Positions 42,385 to 53,253 of a stretch of 64,000 nucleotides of DNA are shown here, in pieces (positions within the stretch are counted from its first letter, which is position 1; each line of letters opens with the position of its first letter). Under the pieces are notes generated by a model that did not search any database, was not told the origin of the DNA, and was given only the letters and a program-made list of their open reading frames with translations. Both the position numbers and the translations under genes were made by a program. The stretch covers positions 1 through 64,000 of the forward strand of contig CM074767.1 in the NCBI GenBank assembly GCA_037355855.1, read 5' to 3'. The DNA comes from Pseudo-nitzschia pungens. Taxonomy: Eukaryota; Bacillariophyta; Bacillariophyceae; Bacillariales; Bacillariaceae.

Positions 42385-45300
42385 TCCGGAATGCGGTTCG
42401 ATTTGCTGTACCAATACCAATACCATTACCAACGCCATTGCCAACGCCATCCATGTATTACTATTATTGTTTTCATTGTTTGAATACTTCTAGAGAGAGC
42501 TCAATAATTTTTTCAGAGATTCATGTTTCATAATTATTTGTTTGCACGCCAATCCACTGTTTATGCTATTACTTCATACTGAATGAATCCGTGTACGTTT
42601 ACGTGTACGCAGTATGTATTGTTTCGTTCTCGAACGAATCCGAGTTTTGGCTTGGTAAGTCCCATGACTCCACGAGTTGGTCGCTCCATAGTGCACTCAT
42701 TAGGCAATTCATGCAATCCATGGCATGGCTCGTCGTCAACAAAAGAGTCGAGTTTTCTAGTGGAACCGAGTCTAGCTATTGATTTCTGTGGTATTTGGGG
42801 TTTTCATTAATTTCTATTTCTCGGTCTCACACATGTCCCTTTGATCCGTTCTAGTAGTTCCAATCGCATAGTTCCTTGGCATTCCATTGAGATTTGTGAT
42901 TGGTTTGCATTTTTCCTCCGTTGAAATTTGTTGCCCCGTGAGGGATCCTCCTTCGCTATTGGTTGGGTCGTAGTACAAATTTTTGCGCAAGCCATCTTGT
43001 CAACGGCATCCTCGACCACAAATTTCGTTCGTTTCGTTTCGTTTCGTCGTGTTGTGTTGTGTTGTGTTGTGTTGTGTTTCGTTCGTGATCCAATCCTAAT
43101 TTTGGTTTGTTCTGGCACGGGGTTGGAAGCAACTCCAAAAAATGCCAGTCCGAGTTGGTGTTCGAGTCCGACATGCAACCACCGGACGAGGCGATCGGAC
43201 GGAACTCATTCAAGGGAGCAAGCCATGTCTGTTTGGTTTCCTTGGATTTTTTTTCCGAACCAAATCAAATCAAATCAAATCAAACCAAATCAAATCAAAT
43301 CGAGCCGAGCCGAGCTGCAAAGCAGAATTTCGTTGGTTTTCGACTTCCATATTTAGCCACAGGTTCTTCCAGTTTCGATCCATCCGGTCCGACTTTCGAT
43401 ACCGGGACCTGGAAGCGGTGGAACTCGTTGGGTACTGCCAATGTCAGCAAGATTTTCGACCAGCGGTTGCTTAGGTACTGTAGTTCGGTTCAATTCAATT
43501 CAATTCAATTCAATTCAATTCGGTTCAATTCAATTCAATTCAATTCGGTTCAATTCGGTTCAATTCAGTTCGGTCCGGTACTGTGTAGTATGGCCTCTTT
43601 TGTCGGAGAAGGTGACCTCGTGGTTGAGTCGCAGATTCCATTCCGTTCCATTCCGATCGATTCCGATCCATTCCGATCCCTCGATTGTGAGATGTGCGTA
43701 TCTCCCACTCGGTTGTGTTGTTGGCATTCCTCGGATCCTTTCCGAAAGCCCATTGCGCTGCCAAACTCAATGACAAAGGTGACTACACTGACTGATTTTT
43801 GATGCCATCGTTCCGAGCTCTCTGTTGAAAGGTGAATCCTAGAAACTCGTCGTTGCATTTATGTTTGTATGTGTGCATGTCACGATGTTATCACATGCAC
43901 GGTACGAATGGGTTCAGTCGCAACGAGCACGGTGTATTCTAGGTTGTCTTTCGGCATTCACAATACGTGTAATACATGTGTACAGTAAGGTAGCACACGA
44001 GATGCTGCAAGATGTTTCATCATCTTTGGGTCAGTCGAGGGGCATCTAGCAATCGCAATGCTTACATTACATCCGCTGCCGAATGAGAGTGAGTAAAGAA
44101 TTTTAAGAATGGAAGTAGAAGAGACAACAATCCTAATTGCGTGCCACTTCATAATAAATACGAAGTAAATGAATGAATTGTGAGAATTCCATGCGGATCG
44201 ACCAAGAATCTCATTATGTGCTGTACTACTGATCGTGGCAACTAGTGAATGGTATGTAGCACGGATTCGCATTAATTCGGTAAACGAATGCGCGTGCCTC
44301 AAGGTATTCAATGTCGTTTAGAACGTAGAAGAAATACAGAAGAATAACGGCACACGGAAATCTCAGAGAATACAATGGGAACTCAAAAACACAAGAAGAA
44401 TGTGTTTCAATAATTGTTCGGCATTGCCGATCTCAAGTACATTCTTTTTACCAGTCACTACCAGTATCATTGGTTCTGTCGATCCCATTGGAGAAAATGA
44501 ATAGCCCATAAAATGGATGCATGTCTTTTCGAAAAAAGTTTTTGTTGTATCGTGAGAGGTGAAAGATACGGTAAGATTAACCTTACGAGGCACTTCGGAT
44601 TTTGACACGTTAGCACCAAGCTTCATGCCACGCGAAATGATGGGCTTCCAGGAGCAAAAGGTCGAGGAGTGGTGAAAGCTTCTGAAAGACACTTATTCGT
44701 TTTAGATGTTCGTTTCTGCACATCCACGGGCCGTTTGAGGAAACTATCCGATGGACTCAGTCAGTTACATCGACTGCTTGCAGTAAGATTTTGAGGAACG
44801 GAACGCTACGATCAAGGTACTCAAATCGGAATCAGACTAATGAAGGTGGAACACTGGCTTCTTTTGGAACAACTTCCATTGTTTTACTATTTAGTATTTG
44901 AGGTACGGGATGGTTGTTGCTGCTGGTTGGTTGACACGGTACAAACACAGTACTCTTACTGATCAATTATCATCGAAACGTAAAGGCAGACCGGAACAAT
45001 CCCAACAGCATAACAAGGATTTCACAATACAACTATGAGGCCGTCTCGGCAGCGAATTCTTGTTGCTTCATCAGAAGTTTGTTGCTTTTAAATTCAATAA
45101 TCTGATTACAATTTTACTTATTCATACTAAATGTGCAATACTGCGTGAAAGGGTACGACGTGGAAGGGGAATCTCGTACGAACGCTCGAGGAAATGGTAT
45201 GGAACGAAACATTGGAAACTGTCAAACCATCGCGGCGAGTCAAATCGAGATTGAAGAAGAAGTAAGCAATGAACGAAAGGAAACAAGTTTGCGGAACAAT

Positions 45301-45591
45301 TGTTCGACAGCCTTACTGACAAGCAAAGGGCGGTGTTCAGCGAGCTCTCTATTCGCCAATTTGCAGTTGCATAATACAGTAGCTCTTTCCATTCATTCCC
45401 TTCCTTCTTTATTTCTAAATGACTTCGTCGAGTACCATTCGTCTCGTGAGCAGACACCGTCTAGTAGTGCCATTGTTAATGCCTCGATTGAGGTTACATC
45501 CTTCGACTGTCTTCCACGAATGAAAATCCTCGTTCGGCGACTCGACTCCTCTCATCTCAATTCAACTGCTGGATGTTACCATGTGTTGGAG
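42385..45591. other. Intergenic: many 5-10 bp microsatellites, no supported gene
   Basis: CCAATACCAATACCATTACC lies at 42413-42450. GTTTCGTTTCG/GTTGTGTTGTG lies at 43022-43080. AAATCAAATC lies at 43258-43302. TTCAATTCAA with GGTTCAATTC lies at 43488-43575. CATTCCGATC lies at 43640-43680. TACGAAGTA is at 44159. A 109-residue minus-strand frame at 44363-44692 reads somewhat protein-like but has no recognisable domain or leader. 45000-45590 is unique 3' flank. Confidence 0.5.
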
Positions 45592-47256
45592 TTAGGCGCA
45601 GGGTCCCATACCGACCAGGGCACAAGTCTCGAGGCAAAAGTCCCAGACCTTCTTTTTCCCCTCGACCTTCTTTTTGCATTTTTTCTTGATCTTCCTGATG
45701 TTCCTTTTGTTGAGTTTGTTCTTGCCCTTTCCGACCCACTTGCAGTTCTTTTTTTTCTTGCCCTTGAACCGAAAGTCCTTGTCATCCTCACAGTCGAGGG
45801 TGGATGTTGAAGTCCCAGACCAAGAGACATAAGGAGTGGGCGACGCGGTGGGATTGGGTCCCGTCAGGTCGTTATTGGAGATGACGACGATGGCGTCCTT
45901 CCCACCGTTTTCAATGGATTTGAAGTCGATGTAGACGTCGGGTAAGTCGGGTCTGACGATTGTGTAGCTCTCTCCGACCGGTACATTCCACCGCTCGGTC
46001 AAGCCTGTTCCATACATGCCGCCCCTGAGTTTTACGAGGACAGTAAGAGTGTCGACAAATTCCGGCTTTGCATTTACTCCGCTGTTTATTCCAGTTGCAC
46101 GATTGTACCCCAGGTAGTAGTCCTTGCCATGGGATTCACTTCCATAGTATTTCAGGCGCAACACAACCAGTTCCCCGTTGGAGGACCCGTCAGGCTTGTA
46201 GTCATCCAATCCGTTCAAGACAAAGGTTTGAGGACTTGACAATTGCCAGGGCACGATTGATAGCTGCTGCTTTTCATACCATCTTAACTGCCAGTTGTTG
46301 GCAGGATTGAAACAATGAGGACCTTCTTCTCCTAAAACATTTCCCATGAGAGAGGCACGATCACCGTATTCTATGCCATCTGCCATGCTATGTCTAAGTC
46401 CAAGGTTGTGTCCAATTTCATGCATCTGAACGCTGGGATACTTGATCCAGTTATCATAATGGCTGTCGAAGGTATTGAGAGGAGCCCAAGCACCAAAAAT
46501 CTTTCCGGGAGGGTAGGCGAACATCACAAGGTCGTACTTTTGTTCGAGACCAACACTTCCACCATACTTTGCTTCTGCTGCGGCCTTCGCTACTGCTCCG
46601 AAATCAAAAACATCGGTGTCTTCGGTCAAGGGAACATCGACTTTGACGTCAACAATACCGGCTTCTTCCGGAGTCATCTGGCCGTGGGAACAGGCCTCGT
46701 ATTGTGTCTTCATGTTGAAAGAATCGGTAAAGATTTCCTTTCTCAATGTTTGGACCGAGGCTACTGGTTCTCTATTGAGGCTGTCAATGACGCGAACCAC
46801 CAGGGTTCTAAACTTTCCTGTTGTTTTGCGGTTACGATAGTGACGAGGGTCATCTTTGGACATGGCTTTGACCTCAGCTGACCCTGCCCGTGAGACCACC
46901 AAGGTTCCAAGGGCCATGTGGGCGGTAGAAGCCTGTTTGACAAAAGCCCCATCCCTGAACTTCATGAGAGTCCCTCCGGAAACCGCCGATTCAAAAAAAT
47001 CATCTGGGACACCTTCGACTCCCATCTCGGCTGGAATGCCAAGCTCTTCTGCTTGATCTTTTGTGAATCTACAAATCCATCTTTCGGTATCGGATGCCAC
47101 AATGAGATAAAGAATGCATTCTGCTTGATCTTCTTCTGTCAGGTAGCGGTGTACCTCTTGGCCATCATCGTTGGGAGGTGATGTGGAAGCCACTTGCACG
47201 AAGGCGAGGGCTAGGAAAAGGAAGAGGGACCGCGAGAAGCTCAGACGTAGTTTCAT
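45592..47256 (-). CDS. Secreted metallopeptidase M11 (gametolysin family) with Cys-rich tail
   Basis: I chose the ATG at 47256, which starts a signal peptide (MKLRLSFSRSLFLFLALAFV; 554 aa). The upstream in-frame extension lacks one. The zinc motif HEIGHNLGLRH starts at residue 279 (H279, H283 and the third His bind zinc, the Glu is catalytic). Downstream are the family blocks YGDRASLMGN, with the Met of the Met-turn, and CFNPANNWQLRWY. M11 peptidases include gametolysin, which degrades the Chlamydomonas cell wall. Here a role in wall or extracellular matrix turnover is inferred. The last about 65 residues form one basic Cys-rich module (KNCKWVGKGKNK to WDFCLETCALVGMGPC) related to the tails of the two DUF285 proteins. 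Confidence 0.92.
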   Translation of the reverse strand: MKLRLSFSRSLFLFLALAFVQVASTSPPNDDGQEVHRYLTEEDQAECILYLIVASDTERWICRFTKDQAEELGIPAEMGVEGVPDDFFESAVSGGTLMKFRDGAFVKQASTAHMALGTLVVSRAGSAEVKAMSKDDPRHYRNRKTTGKFRTLVVRVIDSLNREPVASVQTLRKEIFTDSFNMKTQYEACSHGQMTPEEAGIVDVKVDVPLTEDTDVFDFGAVAKAAAEAKYGGSVGLEQKYDLVMFAYPPGKIFGAWAPLNTFDSHYDNWIKYPSVQMHEIGHNLGLRHSMADGIEYGDRASLMGNVLGEEGPHCFNPANNWQLRWYEKQQLSIVPWQLSSPQTFVLNGLDDYKPDGSSNGELVVLRLKYYGSESHGKDYYLGYNRATGINSGVNAKPEFVDTLTVLVKLRGGMYGTGLTERWNVPVGESYTIVRPDLPDVYIDFKSIENGGKDAIVVISNNDLTGPNPTASPTPYVSWSGTSTSTLDCEDDKDFRFKGKKKKNCKWVGKGKNKLNKRNIRKIKKKCKKKVEGKKKVWDFCLETCALVGMGPCA

Positions 47257-48099
47257 GGTAATACTGGTACACAATTCTATTGTCTTGGATTTAATCAGCA
47301 AAGAAATAATATTGGTTGTGATGCATCGATTTTTGATCAACACAAAATTAGATTGTGAGATGATCGCACAGTATCAACTATCAACGTTATTAACGTACAA
47401 GAAAAGGACAACATGCCTGTCCTGTACTGTAGATTACGGAGTATTATTTCTACTTATTGTTTCGTGGACTCAATACGTACGTACTTACTTATCGGAGAGT
47501 AACGCACCGGTAAGAGGTAAGGTTAAGGCTTCATGCTTCTTTTTCCAATATGATTCGGATTTTGATCTCAAGTGACATTTTTAAGCATCACTGAAAATCA
47601 CGCCCAAACACAAGCTTTTTTTTTAAAGGTAAGTTACCTGATGGTTGTTGCTGCTTTTTGGTTGAGACCATAATTGTTATGAATTGGGGACTGAATGAAC
47701 TAGTAGATGATTCGAAGTATAATCGTAACATTGTTATCTTTTAAAAGATCTTCCCGTACTTGGTTTGCCATACCCTGGACGTACTGTATCTCTCAGAACA
47801 AGGACGATCATTAATTAAGAGAACAAACCACTTTATGCATTGAAAAACACTTCCTGTTGATACCTGTGTACCTATGCCCTTCTCTATGTCCTTTCATACC
47901 TATGCCCTCTTTATGTCGTTTCGAAAATCGCTTATGTCTCTGTGAAGACATTCACGATTACATTTCACGATTATCGTCGTCTGGTAATAACATAATAAAT
48001 TTACTGTAATTAGCATAAGACCTTAACTGCATACATGTACTACGTAAGGATTTACTTCGTATTCAGTATCGAGTTAGCGTACAGCAACCTTAACCCTGT
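47257..48099. other. Intergenic, AT-rich, no gene
   Basis: The peptidase leader is followed by unique AT-rich sequence. ACCTATGCCCT occurs twice near 47870-47910, and TACTTCGTA is at 48053. No coding frame is supported. Confidence 0.5.
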
Positions 48100-48620
48100 A
48101 GCATTTTCGCTACAGTATGCCAAGGGTGCTACAACCAGGTAACCTTATCTGTAACTGGTACAAATAATACTATGAAAGGACTAAGCACAACCAGTCTTGA
48201 TAGGACCCCATAGCATCTTGTTACAGTGTTTTGCTAAGCCTACTAGTGCCTAGCATCCAGCCTAGCATCCTGGAAACTGTTAAGAGAAACTAGGGTACTA
48301 TGTAGACTCAGTAGTACTAGTAGTAGTACTACATAACCAAACTGCTGGGGAACTCAGCATCCTTCACAGCATCTTCCATAGCATACTGGAAGATCTGCAC
48401 CAGGTGGATTATTGAAACACTAGTACCATTGCTAGCTACAGACATAATGCTGGTAAGACAGGATTCTTACTGCACTACCGTACGTAGTAAGTCTCCACGA
48501 CTCATGGAGATTTCGAATGGACTGTACTAGTAGTAGTAGTAGTAGTAGTAGTACTAGTAGCTCCTCACTACTAGTAGTAGTACTAGTAGTACTACTACCT
48601 AGAGGACTGCAAGAAAGGGG
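48100..48620. repeat. Dispersed repeat rich in CTAG/AGCATC words (copy 2) with CTAGTA arrays
   Basis: GCCTAGCATCCAGCCTAGCA, CAGCATCCTTCACAGCATC and AACTAGGGTACT words match the vocabulary of 35880-36480. Palindromic TACTAGTAGTAGTACTA strings lie at 48310-48335 and 48525-48598. No ORF is supported. Confidence 0.5.
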
Positions 48621-48807
48621 GACGCACCAGTATCAATGACTAAATAATAGGAACGGGAATGATCCGTGAAACCAACCAAATCCAGTGGAGTTCCCGAGTT
48701 CCCGAGACCCCGAATCTCGGATCGAATCGAATCGAATCAAATCGAATCGAATCTCATCCGATCCTGCGCCGTCCTTTTCAAAGGTGCTCGACCACCTACC
48801 CACTCAC

Positions 48808-49287
48808 CTACCTCATCCTCCTGCTAGTTTGTCGTGCAAATGGCGGCCTTGGCTGGTGGCGTGACGTCGAACCATTCGCACCGGAGAAATCTAATCCCAA
48901 CCGGAAGGCGTTTGTGTTGAGTATTGACGTAGGTTGACGAAGGTTTACGTAGGTTGTTGTTGCTGTACAAGGACAGTTGAAATCGCAACAATCGTAGTCC
49001 TCAATCTTCCTGTTGGTGCTTTCATTGCTGCTTCCGTTGCTGCTGTTGTTTCTGTTTCTGTTCACCTGTGCTTGGCATTTGAGGTACGCTAGTTTATGGT
49101 GATTGGGGATCGCTTGAATTTCCTGATGGAGTCTCTGTACGTGCATGGAATCTTCCGGAGTCCAACATCGGACACCGTGCACATGTTCCCGGAAGTCGTT
49201 TCGCTCTCGAAAGGTGAGTCTCGTCACTTCCTGGGGAGCCGAGCAGCGTGTCAACAACACCTGGGTTGTATTTGTCTGGGTCATCTG
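48808..49287 (-). CDS. Hypothetical protein (159 aa), weak
   Basis: An ATG at 49287 opens a frame with RLTFRERNDFREHVHGVRCW and MHVQRLHQEIQAIPNHHKLA, which look like real protein sequence. An Asn/Ser repeat and a Cys-containing segment (DYDCCDFNCPC) follow. There is no signal peptide and no known domain. Splice-like sites (CAG|GTG) lie near the start, so this may be one exon of a longer gene or a remnant. Confidence 0.3.
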   Translation of the reverse strand, partial: QMTQTNTTQVLLTRCSAPQEVTRLTFRERNDFREHVHGVRCWTPEDSMHVQRLHQEIQAIPNHHKLAYLKCQAQVNRNRNNSSNGSSNESTNRKIEDYDCCDFNCPCTATTTYVNLRQPTSILNTNAFRLGLDFSGANGSTSRHQPRPPFARQTSRRMR

Positions 49288-50754
49288 GTGTACCGTATGT
49301 AGGGAAGGCAATGATACTAGTAGGTACTAGTAGCAATATCATACAAAAGCAAATCTAGTACTTCGTAATTTGTTTTCGATCCATCCTTCTGCTACACGCT
49401 ACGCGCCACACGCCACACGCCACACGCACGAGTACCGTTGTAGTTTGTGTCTGTGCCCAGAAATCCATTGTTGTTGCCGATCCTACTACCGTATAATCGT
49501 TGATTGTTGATTGTTGATTGTGATTGATAGTACCGTAGTACTTTGACGACAACGGGGGAGATACTCCTCTGCTCTTCACTGCGGTGAATAGAATCTTGTT
49601 GAACGTTGAATGTTGAATGTTGAACCTTGTTGCAGTCTGATTTCTGATTGTTTGATTCCGATGAAGAAATTCATTCGCCTTCTAGAACCGAAAATCACGC
49701 AGGCGTATCAACGATCAACGATCAACGATCAACCATCGAACCGAGGTTTCTTTCTTTCTCAGCCACCCCATTCTCTCTCGTTGGAAGGCGCAAAGCGGCA
49801 TGGATTGTTTTGTTTTGTGAGCAACACTACTACGTGTAGTATGCACTCGGTATTTAGTTGAATAGTCCGAGGTACCGTATTCACATTGCTGTTGTGGACC
49901 GGTCATAGTACTACTAGTTGCTACTAGTACTACTAGTACTACTACTAGTACTACTTGTACTAGTAGTAGTAGTGCTGGTACTAGTACTAGTAGGGCATGC
50001 AGCTCCGGTTTACAAAGTAGATCTCTACAGTCGGGCCCAGCACCCTCTCTAGCATCCTCCATAACATCATTGCTCAGAGTATTGTTGAATGTATTGCATG
50101 TATTGCATGCATTGACATTTTGAAGGCATCCAAGAAGTTCAATACCGGTACTCAGTACTAGTGTCGGTGGAAATTCCAAGTGCCAACCAGAGAATTCTAG
50201 TGGCAGTAACTTCGTACGGTAGTACTACCCGTAAGTAAGAGTACCGGTAGTTGTAGTCTTGTCTCATCGTATTCGGTGAAGTAGTACGAAGTAACTTACT
50301 ACTACGTATCTTACCGCCACCTACCGGTAGCTCCTTTTTTAATGCCCGATCGACCAGTATGTACCAGTATCCATGCTCGTACGTACGTACGTACGTACGT
50401 AAGATTACCTACTGTCTTCAAAAAAGTTTGGGCGAAACAAAGAACGCCCGAACACCGAACACTGCATGGGTGCCGCGGGAGAAACACGATTGAAGAATGA
50501 ATGAATGAATGAATGAATCGACGAAGGAAAGAAAATAATCCACCACCGTCCGGAGTCAATCCGTAACATCATAAAATAAGAAATCAACCAAGTAATCCTC
50601 ACTTGCACGAAGAACAACATCGATCAAACTCACAAGAACAGTGAAATCCGTGAATCCTTATTCCATTACTCTAGTAGGCAGATTCACTTCTTCTTCTTCT
50701 TTCAATCACTCGCACCAAATCCAAAAAACAATACAAGAAACAGCAGATTTCACA
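49288..50754. other. Intergenic with CTAGTA arrays, repeat piece and microsatellites
   Basis: CGCCACACGCCACACG lies at 49400-49430. TACTTCGTA is at 49359. CTAGTA arrays lie at 49905-49995, followed by a repeat piece (49996-50110) matching 36109-36180. TACGAAGTA is at 50285. (CGTA)n lies at 50378-50402 and (GAAT)n at 50497-50518. 50690-50754 is the leader of the next gene, shared with the copy at 31140-31212. Confidence 0.55.
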
Positions 50755-51595
50755 ATGAGCGGTTGCTGCTGCAAAAGAACGGACAACGCCGACGAGGACG
50801 TGGGTGTACAGACGTGCTGCGGTCCAACACCCAATGGAGCACGTTGTGTGTGTTTGTGAGTTTCTGCATCTGCTGCTACATCTGTTTCTTATTCTGGTTG
50901 TGGTATTTGCATTTCGAATAAACACTACGTTGCATAACTTTGTATTGCAATCAATCTCACGGCCTCTTCACTGTCTCTTTTCTGCCTCTCTCTCTCTCTC
51001 TCTCTCTAGACCCTATAACGACTGTCTCCCGATCACCGCACAAATCCTTTCTATCATTGCTCTGATCATTTCGTGGTTTTGGTGGATAACATTCATCGCC
51101 AGCATCATAGCGATGGTTCTCCTGCAGATCATCTGGTGCTGCCGCCAAAACCGAGCCGGAATGATGGTTTCGGTTGTTATATCCGGGGTCACTGCGGCGT
51201 TGTGCTTTTTTTCGGGGATCTATTTCCTGGTCCGCTGGAGGGATGTTCGGGATTGCACTGTCTTTGTCTGGTACATCCGTAAGGACGACGATTACTTCGT
51301 CGATAGAGACTATTGCCCCGAAACCGCCTGGGCGATGGTGGCCTTTGCCGATGCAGCGATGTGGCTGGTCGTTTCCGGGTGCCTCCTCTATTTCGTCGTC
51401 AGCGGACGCCACGCCAAGTGGGAGGCGGCGCTGAGAGGTAGGAAACAACGTCGCGAACCAGCAGCCCCCCCGACCGCTGCAGATGCGGATGTGGATGTAG
51501 AGCTTCCCGCGGTGGCCCACGCGGTGCTGGCGTCCGATCCGTCGTACCTCCCCCCGGAAGTCACGCAAAAGACGGATCATGCCGCTGCTGTTTGA
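50755..51595 (+). CDS. Four-helix membrane protein, two exons (copy 2)
   Basis: Exon 1 is 50755-50855 and exon 2 is 51010-51595. The 154-nt intron has donor GTGAGT and acceptor CTCTCTAG. The product is 228 aa. Over the first about 250 bp of exon 2 it differs from copy 1 (31213) at one base that I can see, giving L for I in helix 2. The loop between helices 3 and 4 differs sharply (YIRKDDDYFVDRDY against FTEDNINRDI). The helix-4 region is again near-identical, and the tail linker differs. Such a mosaic suggests recent duplication or gene conversion with selection or relaxed constraint on the loop. Function unknown. Confidence 0.88.
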
Positions 51596-51658
51596 TTTTC
51601 ATTTCATTTGATTTCATTTCATTTGATTTCATTTCATTTGATTTCATTTCATTTGACA
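51596..51658. repeat. CATTTCATTTGATTT minisatellite directly after the stop codon
   Basis: A 15-bp unit TTTCATTTCATTTGA is repeated four times at 51596-51657, starting right after the TGA. Copy 1 of the gene lacks it. Confidence 0.9.
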
Positions 51659-52269
51659 GTGAAGATGGATTTTGTTCGGATGGAGTCGAGTTGATATTAT
51701 TTATTTTTAAAAGATACGAAGTAACCTTAGTTGCGACCAAAACATTAGCATTGTTGCGTTCATGTCATTCAGAGCGTCCCAACAGGTAAAAAATTACCAA
51801 GTATGGTACGAAGTATCGTACTTCGTATTTTCTACTTATACCGTAAGGTATTTGAATGATTATTATTTATGATGATAATGTTTTGATGGAAGGGTCCGAT
51901 CTTCCTGTCACTCTTCAACCCGTGAACAAAAAACTTCACGCTCGTAAGGGTAAGGTTACGAACCGATCCCCATTCACTTAGTAAATACTACGTAATTAAA
52001 ATATTGCCCGATCCCAAGTCACTATTATCTATGGTAGCAAAGTGAAAAAATGTGTCTCCGATTGCATGGGTCAATTTTTTCCCACATTACTGTTGCTCTT
52101 TCTCCAGGCTTTTCCAAAAAATAAAAAAGAATACTACCGTACGTTTTATGGTAAAGTTTAATGCATACCGGTAGTAATTCCAAGGATATGGGACTCACTT
52201 GCTTACAAACGTCAACCGTGATGTACTTACAAAACTCCACACTCCAGAAGAGGAAACAAACATCGAAAG
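51659..52269. other. Intergenic with TAC/GTA words
   Basis: TACGAAGTA lies at 51715 and 51807, and inverted at 51819, the last two forming GTACGAAGTATCGTACTTCG. GTAAGGTTACG is at 51950. 52210-52269 is the A/C-rich leader of the next gene. Confidence 0.6.
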
Positions 52270-53253
52270 ATGCCGATCTTCTCCCACCGAGCATTCTTCG
52301 CCACAGCGTTCTTGCTATTGCTGTTGCCGTTGCACCTCGTGAGCAGCGGGAAGGAATTTCTCCCCGAGCCGAAGAAGCCAATCCCCTCCTGCGAGAGCCT
52401 CGGAATCACAGACAATGACCCCGGGGACCAGTGCGATCCCGAGTGCAATAAGTTGGGCCTCTTATACTTTACCTCGGTCAATGCAGCAGATGGTCGCGTG
52501 ACATGCGGCTGCCAGAACGTCGATCGCTCGACGGAAGTCAATTATCTCTATCCCATCTGCACGGACAGTCCCTCCTGTTTCGACCTGGGAATCATGCCAG
52601 GCACGGCCCTCGAGCAATGCACGGCCTATTGCAATTCAGCGTCTCTTGGGCTTGCACTGGTGCAGGTCGAAGACTACGCGGACGCATCGGAGTCCGGCCG
52701 GATCGATTTGGTTGTGGGTTGCTCGTGCGACGGGGGGGAGACCTACGTCTGCGGCCCCGACCGTAGGTTCTTTGCCGATCCGAATAGCGCCCAGCCCTGC
52801 AACGGAGAACCGATCGTTTCAAGCGAGGATGTGGATAGGGTCGTTGTACCCAAGGTTGCACCCAAGCAGGTCACGAGCCCAACGGTGAGAGACGCCAAAG
52901 ACTGCCACGCATTCTGCGACGGTTTCCCTGAGAAAAGCGTGTCGATGGCCGAGTATACCCCAGTGGACGGCAACGAAAGGGGCGAAGCCTCCTGCAAGTG
53001 TGCTTTCGACTTTGATAACGACAGGATTGTGATCTGCAGCAACGACGCAGAACGTCCCCGGAGCGAAATGAGTGATTACTGCGGTGTGCAGCGCGACTAC
53101 AGTGTGTGCTTTTATCCAACAACCTCCTATTTGCAGGACGATGAGGTAGGAGAGGACGATGAATACTCAAAATCTTCTGCATCGCCATTGGTCGTGGTTG
53201 GGAGCGTTCTATCCCTGGTGGCAATCGTTGTGGTCGCCGTCGTGGTGTACTAA
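52270..53253 (+). CDS. Type I membrane protein with three Cys-rich repeats
   Basis: The 327-aa protein has a signal peptide (AFFATAFLLLLLPLHLVSSG). Three related Cys-rich units follow at about 40-98, 101-163 and 213-260, with pattern C-x-(S/D)-L-G-I, Q-C-x(3)-C-N, C-x-C and a final C (for example CESLGITDNDPGDQCDPECN and CFDLGIMPGTALEQCTAYCN). The third lacks the first part. A C-terminal transmembrane helix (LVVVGSVLSLVAIVVVAVVV) ends the protein with only a Tyr after it, so it may instead be a GPI-type signal. An acidic stretch precedes the helix. The leader contains AAAACTCCACACTCCAGAAG. I do not recognise a named family. A cell-surface role is inferred. Confidence 0.88.
   Translation: MPIFSHRAFFATAFLLLLLPLHLVSSGKEFLPEPKKPIPSCESLGITDNDPGDQCDPECNKLGLLYFTSVNAADGRVTCGCQNVDRSTEVNYLYPICTDSPSCFDLGIMPGTALEQCTAYCNSASLGLALVQVEDYADASESGRIDLVVGCSCDGGETYVCGPDRRFFADPNSAQPCNGEPIVSSEDVDRVVVPKVAPKQVTSPTVRDAKDCHAFCDGFPEKSVSMAEYTPVDGNERGEASCKCAFDFDNDRIVICSNDAERPRSEMSDYCGVQRDYSVCFYPTTSYLQDDEVGEDDEYSKSSASPLVVVGSVLSLVAIVVVAVVVY

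Noticed and set aside
44363..44692. 109-codon minus-strand frame
   Set aside because: Protein-like in places but no motif, no A/C-rich leader and no flanking splice sites I could defend.
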